From: Pseudomonadota bacterium
GTDB taxonomy: Bacteria > Pseudomonadota > Gammaproteobacteria > Steroidobacterales > Steroidobacteraceae
NCBI GenBank assembly: GCA_963205255.1
Contig: CAUJIK010000093.1
Coordinates: 1-45,565 of the forward strand
Direction: 5' to 3'
Length of the DNA: 45,565 bases
Shown: in pieces, positions 1-11,726 of the stretch
Layout of the letters: every line of letters starts with the position of its first letter
How positions within the stretch are numbered: position 1 is the stretch's first letter
Position numbers and translations under genes: made by a program
Notes under the pieces: model-generated
The model's database searches: none
The model's input: the letters and a program-made list of their open reading frames with translations, nothing else
What the model was told of the DNA's origin: nothing

Positions 1-1486
<1,486 letters not shown>

Positions 1487-1497
1487 ACCGCACCCAC

Positions 1498-2784
1498 ATG
1501 AAAATACTGGTCATCGGCGGCGGCGGCCGCGAGCATGCGCTGGCCTGGAAGTGCGCCCAGTCGCCGCGCGTGAGCGAGGTGATCGTGGCGCCCGGCAATG
1601 CCGGCACGGCGCGCGAGCACAAGCTGCGCAATGTCCCCATCGGCGTGGAGCAGCTCGAAGAACTTGCCGACCTTGCGGCGGCCGAAGGCGTGGCCTTCAC
1701 GCTCGTCGGCCCCGAAGTGCCGCTGGTCGCCGGCATCGTCGATCTGTTCGAGGCGCGCGGACTGCGCTGCTTCGGCCCCAGCAAGGCCGCAGCGCAGCTG
1801 GAAGGCTCCAAGGCCTTCACCAAAGCCTTCCTGGAACGCCACGGCATTCCCACTGCCGGCTACTGCAAATTCACCCGCGCCACTTTCGACCGCGACTGGC
1901 TCGCCGCACAGCCCACGCCCATCGTCGTGAAAGCCAGCGGTCTCGCCGCCGGCAAGGGCGTCATCATCGCGCAGACCGCAAGCGAAGCCGTGGAAGCCGC
2001 CGAATCCATGCTCGACGGCCGCTTCGGCAACGCCGGCGATGAAATCGTGATCGAGGAATTCCTCGAAGGCGAGGAAGCCACCTTCATCGTCATGTGCGAC
2101 GGCAAGCATGCGCTGCCCATGGCCACGAGCCAGGACCACAAGCGCCTGCGCGACGGCGACCAGGGCCCCAATACCGGCGGCATGGGCGCCTACTCACCCG
2201 CGCCCGTGGTCACGCCGATGGTGCACGAGCGCGTGATGCGCGAAGTCATCGAGCCCACGCTCAGCGGTCTTGCCAGGGACGGCATGCCCTTCAAGGGCTT
2301 CCTTTACGCCGGGCTCATGATCGACGCCGCGGGCCGGCCCAAGGTCATCGAATACAACGTGCGTTTCGGCGACCCGGAAACCCAGCCGGTGATGATGCGC
2401 CTGAAGTCGGACTTCACCGTGCTCATCGAAGCCGCTCTCGACGGTGCGCTCGAGGGCGTGAAGGCCGAGTGGGATCCGCGCGCCGCGCTGGGCGTGGTCA
2501 TCGCCGCCGAGGGCTATCCCGACGAGCCGCGCAAGGGCGATGTGATCGACGGACTGGATTCAGTCGGCGCGCTGCCAGGCAAGCTGTTTCATGCCGGCAC
2601 CGCGAACAAGGATGGCAAGGTCGTCACCAGCGGCGGCCGCGTATTCTGCGCCGTGGGTCTGGGCGGCACCGTGAAGGCCGCGCAGCGCGAAGCCTATGCG
2701 CTGGTGGATGTCGTGAGCTTCAAGGGCGGCCAGTACCGGCGCGACATCGGCCATCGCGCCATTGCCCGCGACGGCGGGCCATAA
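1498..2784 (+). CDS. purD: Phosphoribosylamine-glycine ligase (GAR synthetase) PurD
   Basis: Joins 5-phosphoribosylamine and glycine with ATP, the second step of purine synthesis, in the cytosol. At 428 residues it is full length (E. coli about 429). The N-terminus [18 protein letters not shown] is diagnostic of the family; the ATP-grasp core follows with [13 protein letters not shown], the [11 protein letters not shown] loop and the metal-binding stretch [12 protein letters not shown] near residues 285-296. The ATG at 1498 aligns with the canonical N-terminus, although no Shine-Dalgarno is visible in the 11-base gap after purH, which fits translational coupling. A compact hairpin overlaps its stop codon. 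It is convergent with the gene ending at 2807. Confidence 0.97.
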   Translation: MKILVIGGGGREHALAWKCAQSPRVSEVIVAPGNAGTAREHKLRNVPIGVEQLEELADLAAAEGVAFTLVGPEVPLVAGIVDLFEARGLRCFGPSKAAAQLEGSKAFTKAFLERHGIPTAGYCKFTRATFDRDWLAAQPTPIVVKASGLAAGKGVIIAQTASEAVEAAESMLDGRFGNAGDEIVIEEFLEGEEATFIVMCDGKHALPMATSQDHKRLRDGDQGPNTGGMGAYSPAPVVTPMVHERVMREVIEPTLSGLARDGMPFKGFLYAGLMIDAAGRPKVIEYNVRFGDPETQPVMMRLKSDFTVLIEAALDGALEGVKAEWDPRAALGVVIAAEGYPDEPRKGDVIDGLDSVGALPGKLFHAGTANKDGKVVTSGGRVFCAVGLGGTVKAAQREAYALVDVVSFKGGQYRRDIGHRAIARDGGP

Positions 2785-2793
2785 GCGCCCGCC
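2773..2793. terminator. GC-rich hairpin across the purD stop codon
   Basis: Seven-base arms GGCGGGC (2773-2779) and GCCCGCC (2787-2793) flank a seven-base loop holding the purD TAA. There is no T-tract on either side. It lies between the convergent purD and the gene ending at 2807, so it may act as a bidirectional 3'-end structure; a classical intrinsic terminator is not supported. Confidence 0.35.
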
Positions 2794-2806
2794 CTGGAAT
2801 CCGCCG

Positions 2807-3610
2807 TCAATTCGTCAGTACGACCCCGGTGTTCCCATGGGCATCGACGGGGTTGCGGTTGTTCTCGAGACAGACGTATTCATTGATCACCCAGTCAGGC
2901 TCGAATTTCCACTGGGTGACGCGCGTGTAGGGCTTCGCGAAAGCCTTCGGATCGTCCATCGTGATGCTGACTTCGAGGCGACCCGGGCTGATCTCCCGGT
3001 AGCGCTCGGTCAGCGTCAGCTGGTCGCTGTGCGGCAACCCGTTCGCATCGATGACATTGTCATCCCGCAGACCGATGGTCTTCACCACCAGCGTATCGCC
3101 CTCCCAATGGCCCTGGGAGAAACCCGCGTAGCTTGGCGAGAGATCCTCCGGCACCGGTCGATCGACATAGATGTTGCGGTAGAAGCCACCATACTCCGTG
3201 ATCATGGTGACCATCCCCGGCGTCATCATGACCTGCATCGGGTAGAGCGTATAGATCATGTACGGCATGCCCAGAGGCAGACACTCGGTGGCCGGAATGG
3301 AAATCGGGATGCCCTGCCGCACCTTCTCCTGCAGCGCCTCGTAACGCGCCGCATATTCCGGCTGGTAGCTGATGGGCGACGGCGCCCGTGTGCCCAGGCC
3401 CTTCGTATCGGAATCGAAAGGAACTTCGGGAGAGGGGACCTTGGACCACACACCGCTCCAGTCCGGGAATTGCGTGGCGGAGTAGGGAGGCGGCACCTGC
3501 GCGCGCGGAGGGCGCGCATCCTGGAGCGGCGCATCAGGCCCGGCCGCCGCCAGAACCGCGCCAGTGAACAGCACTGCGTACAACGCGGTGGATATTCTTG
3601 CCATCTGCAT
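2807..3610 (-). CDS. Exported protein of unknown function
   Basis: I do not recognise a named family. The start at 3610 is preferred because GGGAG lies 8 bases upstream (3619-3623); an ATG at 3625 is also open. From 3610 it is 267 residues. The N-terminus MQMARISTALYAVLFTG followed by AVLAAAG looks like a Sec signal peptide, so the product is probably periplasmic. The mature part begins with a proline-rich stretch, then FPDWSGVW, and later has GHWEGDTLVVKT, a tryptophan/glycine pattern seen in uncharacterised exported proteins of acidobacteria and environmental proteobacteria. No catalytic motif is evident. It lies 70 bases downstream of the amidohydrolase on the same strand and may share its transcript. 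Codon use looks less GC-biased than in purD. Confidence 0.75.
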   Translation of the reverse strand: MQMARISTALYAVLFTGAVLAAAGPDAPLQDARPPRAQVPPPYSATQFPDWSGVWSKVPSPEVPFDSDTKGLGTRAPSPISYQPEYAARYEALQEKVRQGIPISIPATECLPLGMPYMIYTLYPMQVMMTPGMVTMITEYGGFYRNIYVDRPVPEDLSPSYAGFSQGHWEGDTLVVKTIGLRDDNVIDANGLPHSDQLTLTERYREISPGRLEVSITMDDPKAFAKPYTRVTQWKFEPDWVINEYVCLENNRNPVDAHGNTGVVLTN

Positions 3611-3680
3611 ACCCGCAACTCCCATGCCCTGTGATTCCCGCCGAGGCTAGCAGTCGCCGTGGCTGCCTCGCAACAGGACC

Positions 3681-4961
3681 TCAGTCCTGCCGATGCACCA
3701 CCCCCGCGCGCATCACGAAGGTCACTTCCTCGACGGCGCCGATGCGCTCCAGAGGATTGCCGGCCAGGGCAATCAGATCCGCCTTCTTGCCCGCTTCCAG
3801 CGTGCCCACATCCTGATCGATGCGCAGCAATCTGGCGCTGTTGGTGGTCGCCGTCTGGATGGCCTGCATGGGCGTCAGACCCAGCTCGACGTACTTCATG
3901 ATCTCCCTGGCATTCTGGCCGTGCGGCATGATCCCGGCATCCGTGCCCATGGCGATCTTCACGCCTTTTTTCATCGCGCTGCTGAGCTTGGGATGAATGA
4001 GGGCGACGTTGCGGCGACGCGCCTCGTGCGCGGCTTCGGGAATTCCTTTCCGCGACAGGAACCAGTCCTGCAGGTACGCCGTGGGGACCAGGTACGACCC
4101 CTTGCTCAGCAGCAGCTCGATGGAGCGATCATCGATCCAGCTGCCATGCTCGATGGAATCCACTCCGGCCGCCAGCGCGGCATTGACGCCGGCCGTGCCG
4201 TGGGCATGCGCGGCGACGCGCAGATTGAGGTTGTGGGCTGCCGCGACCACGGCCCCCAGCTCATCATCGGACAACTCCGGCGCCGACTCGCGGCGACCAT
4301 TGGGATCCGCGCCACCTCCGGTGGCGTGGACCTTGATCGTTTCCGCTCCCACCTTGTACTGGCTGCGAACGGCCCGGCGGCAATCGTCCGCGCCGTCACA
4401 CACACCCTGGGACAGCATCAGCGCAGCGATGTCGGTGCGCGTGAAACGACGGTCGCCATGACCGGCAGTGGCGCTGATGGATTGCCCCGCGGCATAGATG
4501 CGCGGGCCGGGAATGGCGCCGCGCTCGATCGCGTCACGCACGGCGACAATGGCCTCGGCGCTCGAGGCCCCAAGATCACGAACCGTGGTGAACCCCGCCA
4601 TCAGCGTGGTACGGGCATTCTCGACCGCGACCATGGCAAGGTCGGCCTCGGAGCGGCGGCTGAAATCCGCGGGCGTCTCCGGGAAAGTCAGATGCACGTG
4701 CATGTCCATCAACCCGGGAATCACGTAGCGGTCGCGAAGATCGATGATCCGGCTCTCGCTGCCGGGAAATTCGCTTGCCGGCAGATAACCGGGCCGCAGC
4801 GCAACCACTTTGCCATCCTGCACCACGAGCGTCTGTTCGCTCAGCGGAGCCTGCCCGGGCACCGGCAGGATCCAGCCGGCATGAACCAGTGTGACGGGCG
4901 CGGCGGCCATCGCCTGAAGACCGCAGATGGAAAGAAGCAGCGCGACGACGGGTCTGAACAT
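3681..4961 (-). CDS. Exported metal-dependent amidohydrolase (imidazolonepropionase/prolidase-like)
   Basis: Hydrolyses an amide or peptide-like bond with a binuclear metal centre; the substrate cannot be read from sequence. At 426 residues it is typical of the subgroup that includes Xaa-Pro dipeptidases and imidazolonepropionase-like enzymes. Metal and catalytic residues are complete: HVH at 88-90, Lys210 in TIKVHATGGG (carbamylated Lys in the family), His252 in AAHAHG, His272 in SIEHGSW and Asp341 in MGTDAG. A signal peptide (residues 1-19, ending QAMAA) sends it to the periplasm. The ATG at 4961 is fixed by AGGGGA at 4966-4971; the frame stays open far upstream but that part is a shadow of the rhomboid gene. 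It has a rhomboid gene upstream and an exported unknown downstream, same strand. Confidence 0.9.
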   Translation of the reverse strand: MFRPVVALLLSICGLQAMAAAPVTLVHAGWILPVPGQAPLSEQTLVVQDGKVVALRPGYLPASEFPGSESRIIDLRDRYVIPGLMDMHVHLTFPETPADFSRRSEADLAMVAVENARTTLMAGFTTVRDLGASSAEAIVAVRDAIERGAIPGPRIYAAGQSISATAGHGDRRFTRTDIAALMLSQGVCDGADDCRRAVRSQYKVGAETIKVHATGGGADPNGRRESAPELSDDELGAVVAAAHNLNLRVAAHAHGTAGVNAALAAGVDSIEHGSWIDDRSIELLLSKGSYLVPTAYLQDWFLSRKGIPEAAHEARRRNVALIHPKLSSAMKKGVKIAMGTDAGIMPHGQNAREIMKYVELGLTPMQAIQTATTNSARLLRIDQDVGTLEAGKKADLIALAGNPLERIGAVEEVTFVMRAGVVHRQD

Positions 4962-4965
4962 GGTT

Positions 4966-4971
4966 TCCCCT
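4966..4971 (-). promoter_or_regulatory. Shine-Dalgarno of the amidohydrolase gene
   Basis: AGGGGA on the minus strand ends 4 bases before the ATG at 4961. It decides the start in a frame that remains open for a further 190 codons upstream. Confidence 0.6.
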
Positions 4972-5029
4972 ATGTTCCTGTTGATGACATGCGGATGCTG
5001 CGGTGAATAGTACTTTCGAATCCGGCGCA

Positions 5030-5902
5030 TCAGGCAACGATCCACGCCAGCGCCACCAGCCCCAGCGCGGCCGCGCCTGCCAGCCGCTGCGGCACGCGCT
5101 CGATCACTCTCATCGCGGCGGCCTGCGACGCAAGAGCGCCGCCCAGCGCGCCCATGACGAATCCCAGCGCATGCGCGACGAGATTGGTGCCCTCGCCCGC
5201 CGTGCCCAGCAACCCCAGCACCACGATGCCCGCCACCAGCGGCGCCCAGCGACGCGCCCAGTGCTGCGGCACATGGCGCCGCGTGCGCCAGGCATGTGCC
5301 GCCAGCAGGCCCAGCGCCGCGAACACCGCCGTGGAGGCGCCCACGGAACGGTGCGACCCCACACCCAGCCAGCCTTCGATGAAGTTCGACAACCCCGCGG
5401 CCAGCAGGATCAGCAGCCAGGCGCTGCCCGCGCCCAGCTGCCGTGAAGCCAGCCAGCCGAACACGGCGCCCGCGCCCATGTTCGACACCAGATGCACGAT
5501 GTCCACGTGCAGCGTCAGCGCCGTGATCGCGCGCCACCACTGGCCCTGCTGCACCAGAGCCGAATCCAGGTCACCGCGCATGAAAAGATCCGGCGGGCCC
5601 CAGCCCCGCACCACGGCCAGCATCACTGCGGCCAGCAGCAACAGGTAGACGCAGCTGCCGACCCACGCGTGAGCAAAGCGCCGCACCGGCGCAGGCAGCG
5701 GCGCCACGCGCGGCTGCTGCTCGTTGTCGTATTTCCACAGGTGATGCACGGCCAGAGCCGCCTGCGATGACGGCACGCCGAGGACGAAACCAGCCTCCTC
5801 GACGAGGATCTCGCCACTGATGTTCACGGCCGCCAGCACGAATGCCCGCTCTTCGCAGGCCTTGCGGCTCAGGGAGCGGTATACCGGCACCAGCGTCTGC
5901 AT
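5030..5902 (-). CDS. Rhomboid family intramembrane serine protease
   Basis: Cleaves substrate transmembrane helices within the inner membrane. From the ATG at 5902 the protein is 290 residues; a TTG at 5932 is an alternative start. Residues 1-70 form a soluble cap (CEERAFVLAAVNI) common in gammaproteobacterial rhomboids. Hydrophobic segments begin near residue 80. The catalytic set is present: His137 and Asn141 (HLVSN) for oxyanion stabilisation, Ser190 in GASTAVFA and His244 in NLVAHALG. The canonical GxSG is GAST here, so the residue after the nucleophile is Thr instead of Gly; activity is still likely. The stop lies 68 bases before the amidohydrolase start. Divergent from the alpha/beta hydrolase gene at 5964. 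Confidence 0.88.
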   Translation of the reverse strand: MQTLVPVYRSLSRKACEERAFVLAAVNISGEILVEEAGFVLGVPSSQAALAVHHLWKYDNEQQPRVAPLPAPVRRFAHAWVGSCVYLLLLAAVMLAVVRGWGPPDLFMRGDLDSALVQQGQWWRAITALTLHVDIVHLVSNMGAGAVFGWLASRQLGAGSAWLLILLAAGLSNFIEGWLGVGSHRSVGASTAVFAALGLLAAHAWRTRRHVPQHWARRWAPLVAGIVVLGLLGTAGEGTNLVAHALGFVMGALGGALASQAAAMRVIERVPQRLAGAAALGLVALAWIVA

Positions 5903-5951
5903 CCTGCAACTGTGGGCCCGATTCGCAAACAATCAAGGCAGGCGTCGCAGA

Positions 5952-5957
5952 TACACT
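5952..5957 (+). promoter_or_regulatory. Candidate -10 hexamer 6 bases before the alpha/beta hydrolase start
   Basis: TACACT, six bases upstream of the ATG at 5964, with no Shine-Dalgarno between. Transcription from it would give an essentially leaderless mRNA. No convincing -35 is seen at 16-18 bases, so this rests on the -10 alone. Confidence 0.35.
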
Positions 5958-5963
5958 CTTGCG

Positions 5964-6845
5964 ATGCCCACGGCATCCCCATCGCAGCGCCTGCCCCATC
6001 TGTCCCCGCACACACAGCGGCGTTACCGCCGCTTCATGGCGCTGCTGCAGAAACTCAGCCCCGCGCTGGCCGCCCGTGTAGGCCTGTGGCTGTTCCTGCG
6101 TCCGGCGCGGCGGCAGCTGGATGCGGCCGATCTGCCGCTGCTGGATCAGGCGCGCCGCTCCACCCTGCCCTGCGCCGGCCTCAGCCTGTGCGTCTATCAG
6201 TGGGGCGACGGCCCGCGGCACGCCGTGCTGCTGCATGGCTGGGGCTCCCATGCGCCGCGCCTCGCGCCACTGGTCGCGGCACTGCTGAAGACGGGCTGGC
6301 GGGTCACCGCCTTCGATGCGCCCGCCCATGGCAGATCCACCGGCAGCCATTCGAGCCTGCCGCAGTTCGAGCAGGCGCTGCTCGCCGTGCTTGCACGGCA
6401 CGGACCCGCCGATCTGCTCATCGGGCACTCGCTGGGCGCGCTGGCCATCGCCATGTGCCTGGGTGAAGACCGCATCGCGCCGCCGCCACGCGGCGCCGTG
6501 CTCATCAGCATGCCCTCCGGCGTGCCTTTCCTGATGGAGCGCTATCAGCAGATGTTCGGCATCGCCCCGCGGACGGCGGAGCAGTTCCTGCGGCTGTTCA
6601 TGCGGCGCTTCGGTGAAGCCCCGCAGCACTTCGTCGCGCAGCGCGTGGCGGCAGGCCTGCATCCGCCGCTGCTGCTCATCCACGACCAGGGCGATGATGT
6701 AGTGCCCGACGCGCACAGCGCCGCATTGGCCCAGGCGGTGCCAGGCGCCACGATCCATCACACACATGGCCTCGGTCACAGCGCCCTGCTGCGTGACGCG
6801 GCCACCATTGACCTCATCGTCCGCTTCGCACAGGGTCTGCCATGA
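5964..6845 (+). CDS. Alpha/beta-fold hydrolase
   Basis: A serine hydrolase of unknown substrate (esterase/lipase-like), 293 residues, no signal peptide. Visible machinery: oxyanion-hole motif HGWG at 91-94, nucleophile elbow GHSLG with Ser156, acid Asp244/245 in DQGDDVVP and His272 in GLGHSALL. The ATG at 5964 is chosen because the frame upstream runs into the divergent rhomboid gene and a -10-like TACACT sits just before it. The stop overlaps the start of the next gene in ATGA, so the acetyltransferase is translationally coupled. Confidence 0.88.
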   Translation: MPTASPSQRLPHLSPHTQRRYRRFMALLQKLSPALAARVGLWLFLRPARRQLDAADLPLLDQARRSTLPCAGLSLCVYQWGDGPRHAVLLHGWGSHAPRLAPLVAALLKTGWRVTAFDAPAHGRSTGSHSSLPQFEQALLAVLARHGPADLLIGHSLGALAIAMCLGEDRIAPPPRGAVLISMPSGVPFLMERYQQMFGIAPRTAEQFLRLFMRRFGEAPQHFVAQRVAAGLHPPLLLIHDQGDDVVPDAHSAALAQAVPGATIHHTHGLGHSALLRDAATIDLIVRFAQGLP

Positions 6846-7336
6846 CTGAAAAGCCAACCGTGCTGGTGCGCGAGGCGGATCTGGCCGACGCCGGTGATGC
6901 CGCCGCCATTGTCGGCGTGCTCGATTCCTATGCTGCCGACCCGCGTGGCGGCGGCCAGCCGTTGCCGGAACAGGTGCGCGCAACGCTGGTGCCGAAACTC
7001 AGGGCCCATCCCACGACGCTGGTGCTGCTGGCCTTCGATGCGCGGCAGGCCGTGGGCCTGCTGACGGGCTTCTGGGGTCTGAGCAGCTTCAGGGCGCAGC
7101 CCCTGCTCAATGTGCACGATCTCGCCGTGGTGCCCGGACAACGCGGCAAGGGAACCGGCCGCGCGCTGCTCACCGCAGCCGAGTCGCTGGCCCGCGCGCG
7201 CGGCTGCTGCAAGCTCACTCTCGAAGTGCAGGACGACAACACGCCGGCACGCCTGCTTTATGACCGCTTCGGCTTCCGCGACGTGCGCTATGGCGATTCG
7301 GGCCCGACCTGGTTCCTGGCCAAATCGCTGGATTGA
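6842..7336 (+). CDS. GNAT family N-acetyltransferase
   Basis: Transfers an acetyl group from acetyl-CoA to an amine of unknown identity; cytosolic, 164 residues. The acetyl-CoA pyrophosphate-binding motif is QRGKGTGRALL in the core, preceded by the beta4 strand VHDLAVVPG and followed by the conserved LEVQDDNTPARLLYDRFGF end of the fold. It begins inside the stop codon of the hydrolase gene (ATGA overlap at 6842-6845), so the two are one operon. Confidence 0.9.
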   Translation: MTEKPTVLVREADLADAGDAAAIVGVLDSYAADPRGGGQPLPEQVRATLVPKLRAHPTTLVLLAFDARQAVGLLTGFWGLSSFRAQPLLNVHDLAVVPGQRGKGTGRALLTAAESLARARGCCKLTLEVQDDNTPARLLYDRFGFRDVRYGDSGPTWFLAKSLD

Positions 7337-7382
7337 GCAGCAGGAGTTTGACCGGCCACGCGGGCGCCGATACCTTCAGGCC

Positions 7383-7823
7383 ATGAAGATCCGCCGTATT
7401 GCCGGAACTGGCGCCGCACTGCTCGCCGCCGGCCTTGCGCTTGCCCAGACCTCGGCCGTGGACCCGATCCTGCCCGACCAGATCCGGTGGATCGACGCAC
7501 CCGACGTGGCCGGCGTGCGGATGACCTGGATAGTCGGCGCCGAGAAAGCATCCGGCGCCTATGCGCAGCGTGTGCTGCTGAGCAAGGGCACACGCATTCC
7601 ACCGCACACGCATCCGGACACGCGCTATTCCACCGTACTGTCCGGCACGCTGCTGGTCGGCTTCGGCAGCCGCGTGGACGACACCACGCTGGTGGCCGTT
7701 CCAGCCGGAGGCGTATACATCGCGCCGGCCGGCACACCGCATTTCCTGTGGGCGCGCGATGACGAAGTGATCTACCAGGAATCCGGCATCGGCCCCACGG
7801 CCACGGTGATACTTCCGCCATGA
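7383..7823 (+). CDS. Exported cupin-domain protein
   Basis: A small single-domain cupin of 146 residues. An N-terminal signal peptide (about residues 1-22, ending GLALAQ) predicts export to the periplasm. The cupin metal motif reads PPHTHPDTRYSTVLSGTL (two His, then a Tyr/Ser region where the third ligand usually lies), and the second cupin motif is PAGGVYIAPAGTPHFLWAR with a further His. The reaction is unknown; such proteins bind a metal or a small molecule. It starts 46 bases after the acetyltransferase gene; GATACC is 8 bases before the ATG and no Shine-Dalgarno is seen. Confidence 0.82.
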   Translation: MKIRRIAGTGAALLAAGLALAQTSAVDPILPDQIRWIDAPDVAGVRMTWIVGAEKASGAYAQRVLLSKGTRIPPHTHPDTRYSTVLSGTLLVGFGSRVDDTTLVAVPAGGVYIAPAGTPHFLWARDDEVIYQESGIGPTATVILPP

Positions 7824-7865
7824 AGGCCCGCAACACCTGATCACCCCGCCACCACCATCCTCTCT

Positions 7866-8957
7866 ATGTCACGCATCCTGCTGATACTCATCATCGCCGC
7901 CGTCGTCGTGGTGCTGTTCTGGTCGCGCCGCCGCCGTGCCGCGCCACAGGAATCCGCGCCGCGTCAGGCATTGCCCGCTGCGCCGCCACCCGCCGCGCTG
8001 CCGCCGGCACAGCCGGACGCGGACGCCAGCCCGCTGCCCAGGATCTTCACTGAACTGCGTGCCCAGGCACTGGGAGATGAACGCGCGGCCGATCCGCAGG
8101 TCCTGCCCGATCCAGCCCACATGCCAGTGCTGCTCGCCGCCAGCCGCGAGATCGCGCAGGTGGGCAGCGAGCCGAACTACACACCGCGCCAGCCCTCGAT
8201 GCTGCCGCAGATCATGGAGGCGGTGAACGACGAGGAAGCCTCGCTGCGCTCGCTGTCGCGCATCATCGCGCAGGACCCCGAACTCACCAGCGAGCTGCTG
8301 CGCACGGCAAACAGCCCGCTGTATCGCCTCAGCAGCACGCCGGTGGAAAGCGTCGAGCGCGCCGCCGCGCTGGTCGGCACGCAGGGCATCCGCACGCTCA
8401 TCACGGCGGCGCTGATGAAACCACTGGTCAACACCGGCAGCGGCGCCTTCGGCCGCTTCGGCAAGGTGACCTGGGAGCATTCGCTCTACAGCGCCTCGGC
8501 CGCCGAGGCTTTCGCGGCCCGCGCCCAGGACTGCGATCCCTACACCGCGCATCTGCTGGGCCTGCTGCATGGCCTGGGCAGCGTGGCGGTGTACCGCGCC
8601 ATCATGAACCAGTACGCCGCGCAGCCCGGCCTTGCTCCGGACGCGGCATCCGTGTCGCAATCCCTGGGCGCCCAGTCGGGCGTCACCGCGCGGCGCATCG
8701 CCGCCAACTGGGGTCTGTCGGAGAGCACCCAGGAAGCCCTGGAATCACAGTCCAGCGCCGCGCCAACGTCCGCGGAAGGTCCACTGGACCGCGCGCTGCG
8801 TTTCGGGCGCACGGCCGGCGCGCTGGTGCTGCTGTGCAATCGCGGGAAGATCTCCGCGCAAGAGGCTCACGGGCAGCTGGCTGCCGCCGGCTACACCTCG
8901 CCCCAGGCAGACCGCATCTGGGAGCGCCTGGTCAAGGCCTACGTCAGCGCGAAGTAA
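7866..8957 (+). CDS. Membrane-anchored HDOD-domain protein
   Basis: A 363-residue signalling-type protein. Residues 4-19 form one transmembrane helix followed by RRRR, giving a cytoplasmic body. A Pro/Ala-rich linker (about 25-60) precedes the HDOD domain (about 105-320), recognisable from PSMLPQIMEAVNDEEAS, IIAQDPELTSELLRTANSP and AALVGTQGIRTLI. HDOD domains lack the catalytic HD pair and usually act as regulatory modules in signalling, motility or stress networks. No GGDEF, EAL or receiver domain is fused here. It follows the cupin gene by 42 bases. Its TAA abuts the stop codon of the convergent outer-membrane gene with no base between. Confidence 0.85.
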   Translation: MSRILLILIIAAVVVVLFWSRRRRAAPQESAPRQALPAAPPPAALPPAQPDADASPLPRIFTELRAQALGDERAADPQVLPDPAHMPVLLAASREIAQVGSEPNYTPRQPSMLPQIMEAVNDEEASLRSLSRIIAQDPELTSELLRTANSPLYRLSSTPVESVERAAALVGTQGIRTLITAALMKPLVNTGSGAFGRFGKVTWEHSLYSASAAEAFAARAQDCDPYTAHLLGLLHGLGSVAVYRAIMNQYAAQPGLAPDAASVSQSLGAQSGVTARRIAANWGLSESTQEALESQSSAAPTSAEGPLDRALRFGRTAGALVLLCNRGKISAQEAHGQLAAAGYTSPQADRIWERLVKAYVSAK

Positions 8958-9815
8958 TCAGAAGCTGACGCGGACGAAGGCCTCGGGGCCGCGGGCCTTG
9001 AGCACGAAGCGGCCGGAGAAATCCGCATCGAGGCTGTCCACACGCACGCTCTGCTGCGTGTAGCCGAGGCCGAACGCCAGGTTGGGACGCCAGCGGAACT
9101 GCACATCGGCGTGATAGCGCAGGAAGGAGCCGTCGACATCGTCGGTGCCGACAACGTCGCCCGGCAGATACTGCGCCCACGCATTGGCGGAGAAGCGCGG
9201 CGTGAACCGCCAGGTCGCATCCACACCGAGGCTTGCGAACGGCCCGGCCACATCGAAGTCCTCACGCAGCAGGCGCGCCGGCACCGCGGCCCGGCCCTCG
9301 GCCTGCAGCAGGTGCACGGCCAGCCCCACGCCGATCTCGACGGTCTCGCGCTTCAACAGCGAGTACGAGTAGCCCAGATTCAGAATCCGCAGCTTCATCG
9401 ACGAGACCACGCGGTCCGAGACCAGATAGACGTCATCGCCGAAACGCACCACCTGATCCAGCATCACATCGCCGGAGCGGTTCATCTGGAAGAAATCGGT
9501 GCGGATGCGCTGGCGATCCGTGAGACGGAAGGTCATCTCCACCATGCCCTGGTTCAACTCGCTGTCGAAGCCCAGCGTGTCCTCGCCTGAAATCGGCGTG
9601 CCCGGCAGCAATGCCGAGGAGTCGTAACGCAACGGCATTTCCACCGCCGGCTGATAGTAAGTGCCGCGCAGCGAGAAGCGGTCGGTGATCGGGCTGGTGA
9701 TGGTCTGCTTCGGTGGCTGCAGCAGCTCGCGCGCGGGACGGGCTTCCGCCGCGCCGAGCGGCGCGGCAAAGGCCAGGGCGAGGCCAGCCAGGATCAGCGG
9801 GTGCCGGTAAGTCAT
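8958..9815 (-). CDS. Predicted outer-membrane beta-barrel protein
   Basis: A 285-residue exported protein; function unknown. The signal peptide is MTYRHPLILAGLALAFAAPL, cleaved near AEA. The mature part is a series of amphipathic alternating strands (for example FSLRGTYYQPA, VEMTFRLTDRQRIRTDFFQ, VQFRWRPNLAFGLGYTQQ) and ends in an aromatic residue, VRVSF, as outer-membrane barrels do for BAM recognition. The ATG at 9815 is preferred over one 12 codons upstream because it starts exactly at the signal peptide. GATCAT 6 bases upstream may be its -10. Confidence 0.75.
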   Translation of the reverse strand: MTYRHPLILAGLALAFAAPLGAAEARPARELLQPPKQTITSPITDRFSLRGTYYQPAVEMPLRYDSSALLPGTPISGEDTLGFDSELNQGMVEMTFRLTDRQRIRTDFFQMNRSGDVMLDQVVRFGDDVYLVSDRVVSSMKLRILNLGYSYSLLKRETVEIGVGLAVHLLQAEGRAAVPARLLREDFDVAGPFASLGVDATWRFTPRFSANAWAQYLPGDVVGTDDVDGSFLRYHADVQFRWRPNLAFGLGYTQQSVRVDSLDADFSGRFVLKARGPEAFVRVSF

Positions 9816-9898
9816 GCGCGCATGATCCCAGAGGGCCGGCAAGGCCGCCAACGTCGCAGCCCCGCGACGTGCCGGAAGGAGAATCAGGTCACATTTGG

Positions 9899-9917
9899 GC
9901 GTTGAGCGCCGTCGCGC

Positions 9918-9924
<7 letters not shown>
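9899..9924. terminator. Perfect 11-base hairpin over the rho stop codon
   Basis: GCGTTGAGCGC at 9899-9909 pairs perfectly with GCGCTCAACGC at 9914-9924 around a four-base loop. On the minus strand it begins in the last codons of rho, contains its TGA and is followed by CCCAAATG, not a U-tract. It may be a 3'-stabilising or terminating structure for the trxA-rho mRNA. Confidence 0.5.
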
Positions 9925-11383
<1,459 letters not shown>

Positions 11384-11387
<4 letters not shown>

Positions 11388-11713
11388 AGGTTGCTGTCCA
11401 GGAAAGCGCTCAACTGGGACTCGGACATTGCGCCGACCTTCTGAGCCTCGACCTTGCCGTTCTTGAACAGGATCAGCGTTGGGATTCCGCGGACGCCGTA
11501 CTTCGGCGCCGTCTGCGGGTTTTCGTCGATGTTCAGTTTCGCGATTTTCAGCCGGCCCTGGTACTTCTGGGCCGCCTTGTCGAGAATCGGGGAGATCATC
11601 TTGCATGGTCCGCACCACTCAGCCCAGAAGTCCAGAAGAACGGGTTCGGCAGATTTGAGGACGTCGGCGTCGAAACGCGCATCCGTCGTATGAACGATCA
11701 GCGGATTGCTCAC
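11384..11713 (-). CDS. trxA: Thioredoxin TrxA
   Basis: Cytosolic disulfide reductase of 109 residues, the standard length. The active site is WCGPC in [11 protein letters not shown], and the cis-proline loop GIPTL is present. The start is GTG at 11713, supported by a strong GGAGG 8 bases upstream. It precedes rho with a GTGA overlap and is divergent from rhlB, the same gene order as in E. coli. A TTGACC sits at 11772-11777 (minus strand) but I find no well-spaced -10 partner. Confidence 0.97.
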
Positions 11714-11721
11714 AGGAAAGG

Positions 11722-11726
11722 CCTCC
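11722..11726 (-). promoter_or_regulatory. Strong Shine-Dalgarno of trxA deciding a GTG start
   Basis: GGAGG on the minus strand, 8 bases before the GTG at 11713. It is one of the few canonical ribosome binding sites in the window. Confidence 0.75.

Noticed and set aside
3960..3972. Run of six A on the coding strand of the amidohydrolase gene as a frameshift site
   Set aside because: It encodes Met-Lys-Lys-Gly in a conserved part of the protein; no alternative frame of any length follows and no stimulatory structure is evident.
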